Assembly: GCA_037447655.1 (NCBI GenBank)
Contig: JBBHKE010000766.1
Span: 1 to 62,000, forward strand
Reading direction: 5' to 3'
DNA length: 62,000 nucleotides
From: Zygnema cylindricum
Taxonomy: Eukaryota; Streptophyta; Zygnematophyceae; Zygnematales; Zygnemataceae
The position numbers and the translations under genes are program-made. Below the pieces are notes generated by a model. The model did no database searches and was not told the DNA's origin. It saw nothing but the letters and a program-made list of their open reading frames with translations. Each line of letters begins with the position of its first letter. Positions within the stretch are counted from its first letter, which is position 1. Shown one piece after another: positions 60,011 to 62,000 of this stretch.

Positions 60011-62000
60011 GGCTACTGGACCAGCAAACGTTGAAAAGTTGAGAGAGTGAATGTAATTGTTAAGAGGGGGAGAGAGAGAGAGGGAGAGAGAGGGAGAATG
60101 CGTGAGGGGGTGGGGGAAGGAGAGAGAGAGAAGAGTGGGAAGACGTGGCAAGTTTTCAGAGACGAATCACAGAACAGAATTTGTACGCTTGTACGGCGAA
60201 CCGTACATAATTGAAAATTTCCCTGGGCAGCACTATAGGTTGTACTATTTTGTAAGAGAAAAATCTGAAATCATTGTTTGAAAAGTGGAAAAGTACTTAC
60301 TGTACTTTACCGTACCGTAAAGTATTTTAGCCACATATTCGTTCACTATACGTATTCGTTGAAAAATACAAGTTGTGAAATTGTCAAATTGGGATAGAGT
60401 TCTAGCAGATTTGCTGATTCGGTAAACTATGCAGCTTCAGTTCTCATGCTCAAAAACGTTCTTAATAATTACAATATTTTTATATTGAGTATTGACAAGT
60501 TTGTGGACACGTGTCGAAGAAGTTAAGAACATTGAAAGATATTGTTCACACTATGTTAAAGAACGGAGGGGGACACAAAATAGTGGAACATATTGAAAAA
60601 GAACACACACCGACACACAAAAGTACAGTATAGTACAGTACAGTACTGTAATATAATGTAAATGTCCAGGCCGTCGTGACATAACAGCTGTCGCCTAACA
60701 AGCTTTGGCCGACGTGGACGCCATGTCAATAAAAATCAAACACATTTTTGCCTACGTGGACCAATGAAAAGAAATCAAGAACACATTTCATTGGTAAAAG
60801 TATATATAAATCCGGGTAACGGACGTAGCAAATTGTCGCTCTATGTGAGGACAAAAAAAAAATTGTCATTTTGTGATATGCCACGTGGGCACATCTTACG
60901 AATATAAACAACAGCCGAAAAGGTTTTATTCCAATTAGAGAAGTACAGTACAGTACAGTACTGTACAGTACGCCAGTACTACTAATGTACTGTACTGTAT
61001 GGCAATGTTCAAGCAAAAAAAAGGAAGAGACAATATTCGTGACGGTCTGTAAGTTCGCGGATATGATTTTGGCCGCCAAAATTTTCGGGCAACTAAAATT
61101 ATTTCGTTCTGACTTTCTGAAAATGACGGATAACGTAAAAGTAAAAATTTTGCCCGGGATGCGCTTTTTGTGAAAAAGTGTTGTTCCTCGTTTCACGGAA
61201 AAACACCTGCGATACTAAACCAGTATCTGGCCACGTCGACGGTTCCACGAATCTTTTTTTCGGCCAAAGAACGCGCGCAGAAGCGCGTGGCTTATCCGTC
61301 TCCACTGTTCGATTACTTGGTTTGTGGATTTTCAATGACTTAGGGTACGTCCCCATGTGTTAAAGTACATACTTTTCTCTGTCTTTTTGCCCTAAAATTC
61401 AGGGAACTTTGAAAAAAACTTTAGCCGTACGATAAATTCATTTTTACCAAAGTAAAGTGAACGTAAACCATCGCGATATATATCGCGATATATATTATTT
61501 TTTAAAATTTTATTTATTTATTTTTTTATATAATATGTTATTTTAGCGAAAAAGTCAAATTGTATAATACGCCACGTACGCCGTGATTTTCGTTCCGTGA
61601 CTTAAAGGTAGACGCCGCAAAATGTAACCGACAAAAAAGTACTAATTCTGAAATTCTAATAATTAATTATTTGGGGTATGGTTACACGAGGAGGTCTCTG
61701 TAATAGTACGGACAGCAAAATTTATGTATTACAGTGGCCTCCGGTACATCGCGTATCTTTTGTCAAAAAGTTTTACATACGTGTTCTGAGATGAGTGGTT
61801 CCACGTAAGCTGACTACCAAATCTCAAAAATCATCGAATATCTGGAAACCGACCTTTTTCGTTGGAAAATCGTACCTGCGTATGACGTACGTGTACTTCA
61901 CAAAGGTACCTCGTCAATGTACCTCAAAGATCTCCTTCACTCTGCTGACTTTCAGGAAAAAACCGTATTTCTTTCCGGCAAAGATTTTACAGTCACTTTG
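60011..62000. promoter_or_regulatory. DXS upstream region; no other gene recognised
   Basis: Directly above the DXS ATG, 60062-60132 is GA-rich (C/T-rich in the DXS leader). A plus-strand TATA-like AAGTATATATAAATCC at 60797-60812 could serve a plus-strand transcript, but no coding frame follows. 60600-61000 is rich in TACAGTAC/GTACTGTA words. Perfect palindrome-like CGCGATATATATCGCGATAT lies at 61473-61492. 61500-62000 shows nothing I recognise. Confidence 0.4.

Noticed and set aside
60795-61400. A plus-strand gene starting after the TATA-like site at 60797
   Set aside because: Only frames of about 60 codons follow, with no recognisable motif or splice-linked coding sequence.

Overview
This is a nuclear window from a plant, most likely a land plant or close streptophyte relative; I cannot name the species. 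The reasons are split genes with GT-AG introns, a complete DXS gene for the plastid MEP pathway with a transit-peptide-like N-terminus, a plant-type AP5Z1 gene, the wreck of a plant NRT2 nitrate transporter, and LTR elements including one with the plant initiator-Met primer site. The DNA is AT-rich. Introns are long and full of simple repeats and MITEs. No prokaryotic features are present.

Layout. 1-854 (+): last two exons of a class I SAM-dependent methyltransferase. 2535-15741 (-): AP5Z1, about 19 exons, convergent with the methyltransferase. 15886-24145: a direct segmental duplication. Copy 1 carries an intact 252-codon F-box-like gene (16621-17379, divergent from AP5Z1). Copy 2 carries a dead version (22314-23038) and two kinds of later transposon insertion, one nested. 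25081-27693 (-): an unrecognised three-exon gene for a small protein with an N-terminal membrane segment. 28.7-31.2 kb: hAT-like transposase debris and a tRNA-Arg-like relic. 31.2-45.5 kb: nested LTR retroelements, namely a dead Ty1/copia element (+), a gag-protease element with no RT or integrase (-), 185-bp LTR-like modules, CpG-rich arrays, and a 748-bp LTR with a PBS. 46105-47708 (+): an NRT2 pseudogene. 50187-60010 (-): an intact 12-exon DXS gene (733 codons plus stop), convergent with NRT2. 60-62 kb: DXS upstream region with no recognised gene.

The two intact recognised genes act separately: DXS commits pyruvate and glyceraldehyde-3-phosphate to plastid isoprenoids, and AP5Z1 is an endosomal adaptor subunit. 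The most unusual signal is structural. At several exon boundaries in DXS, AP5Z1 and the NRT2 relic, the exon edge plus its splice site has been copied in tandem into the neighbouring intron. The clearest case is a ladder of a dozen decaying copies beside DXS exon 10. Simple repeats also tend to abut splice sites.

Exon coordinates were derived by hand from reading-frame phase and splice signals. Expect errors of a few bases where the signal is weak.
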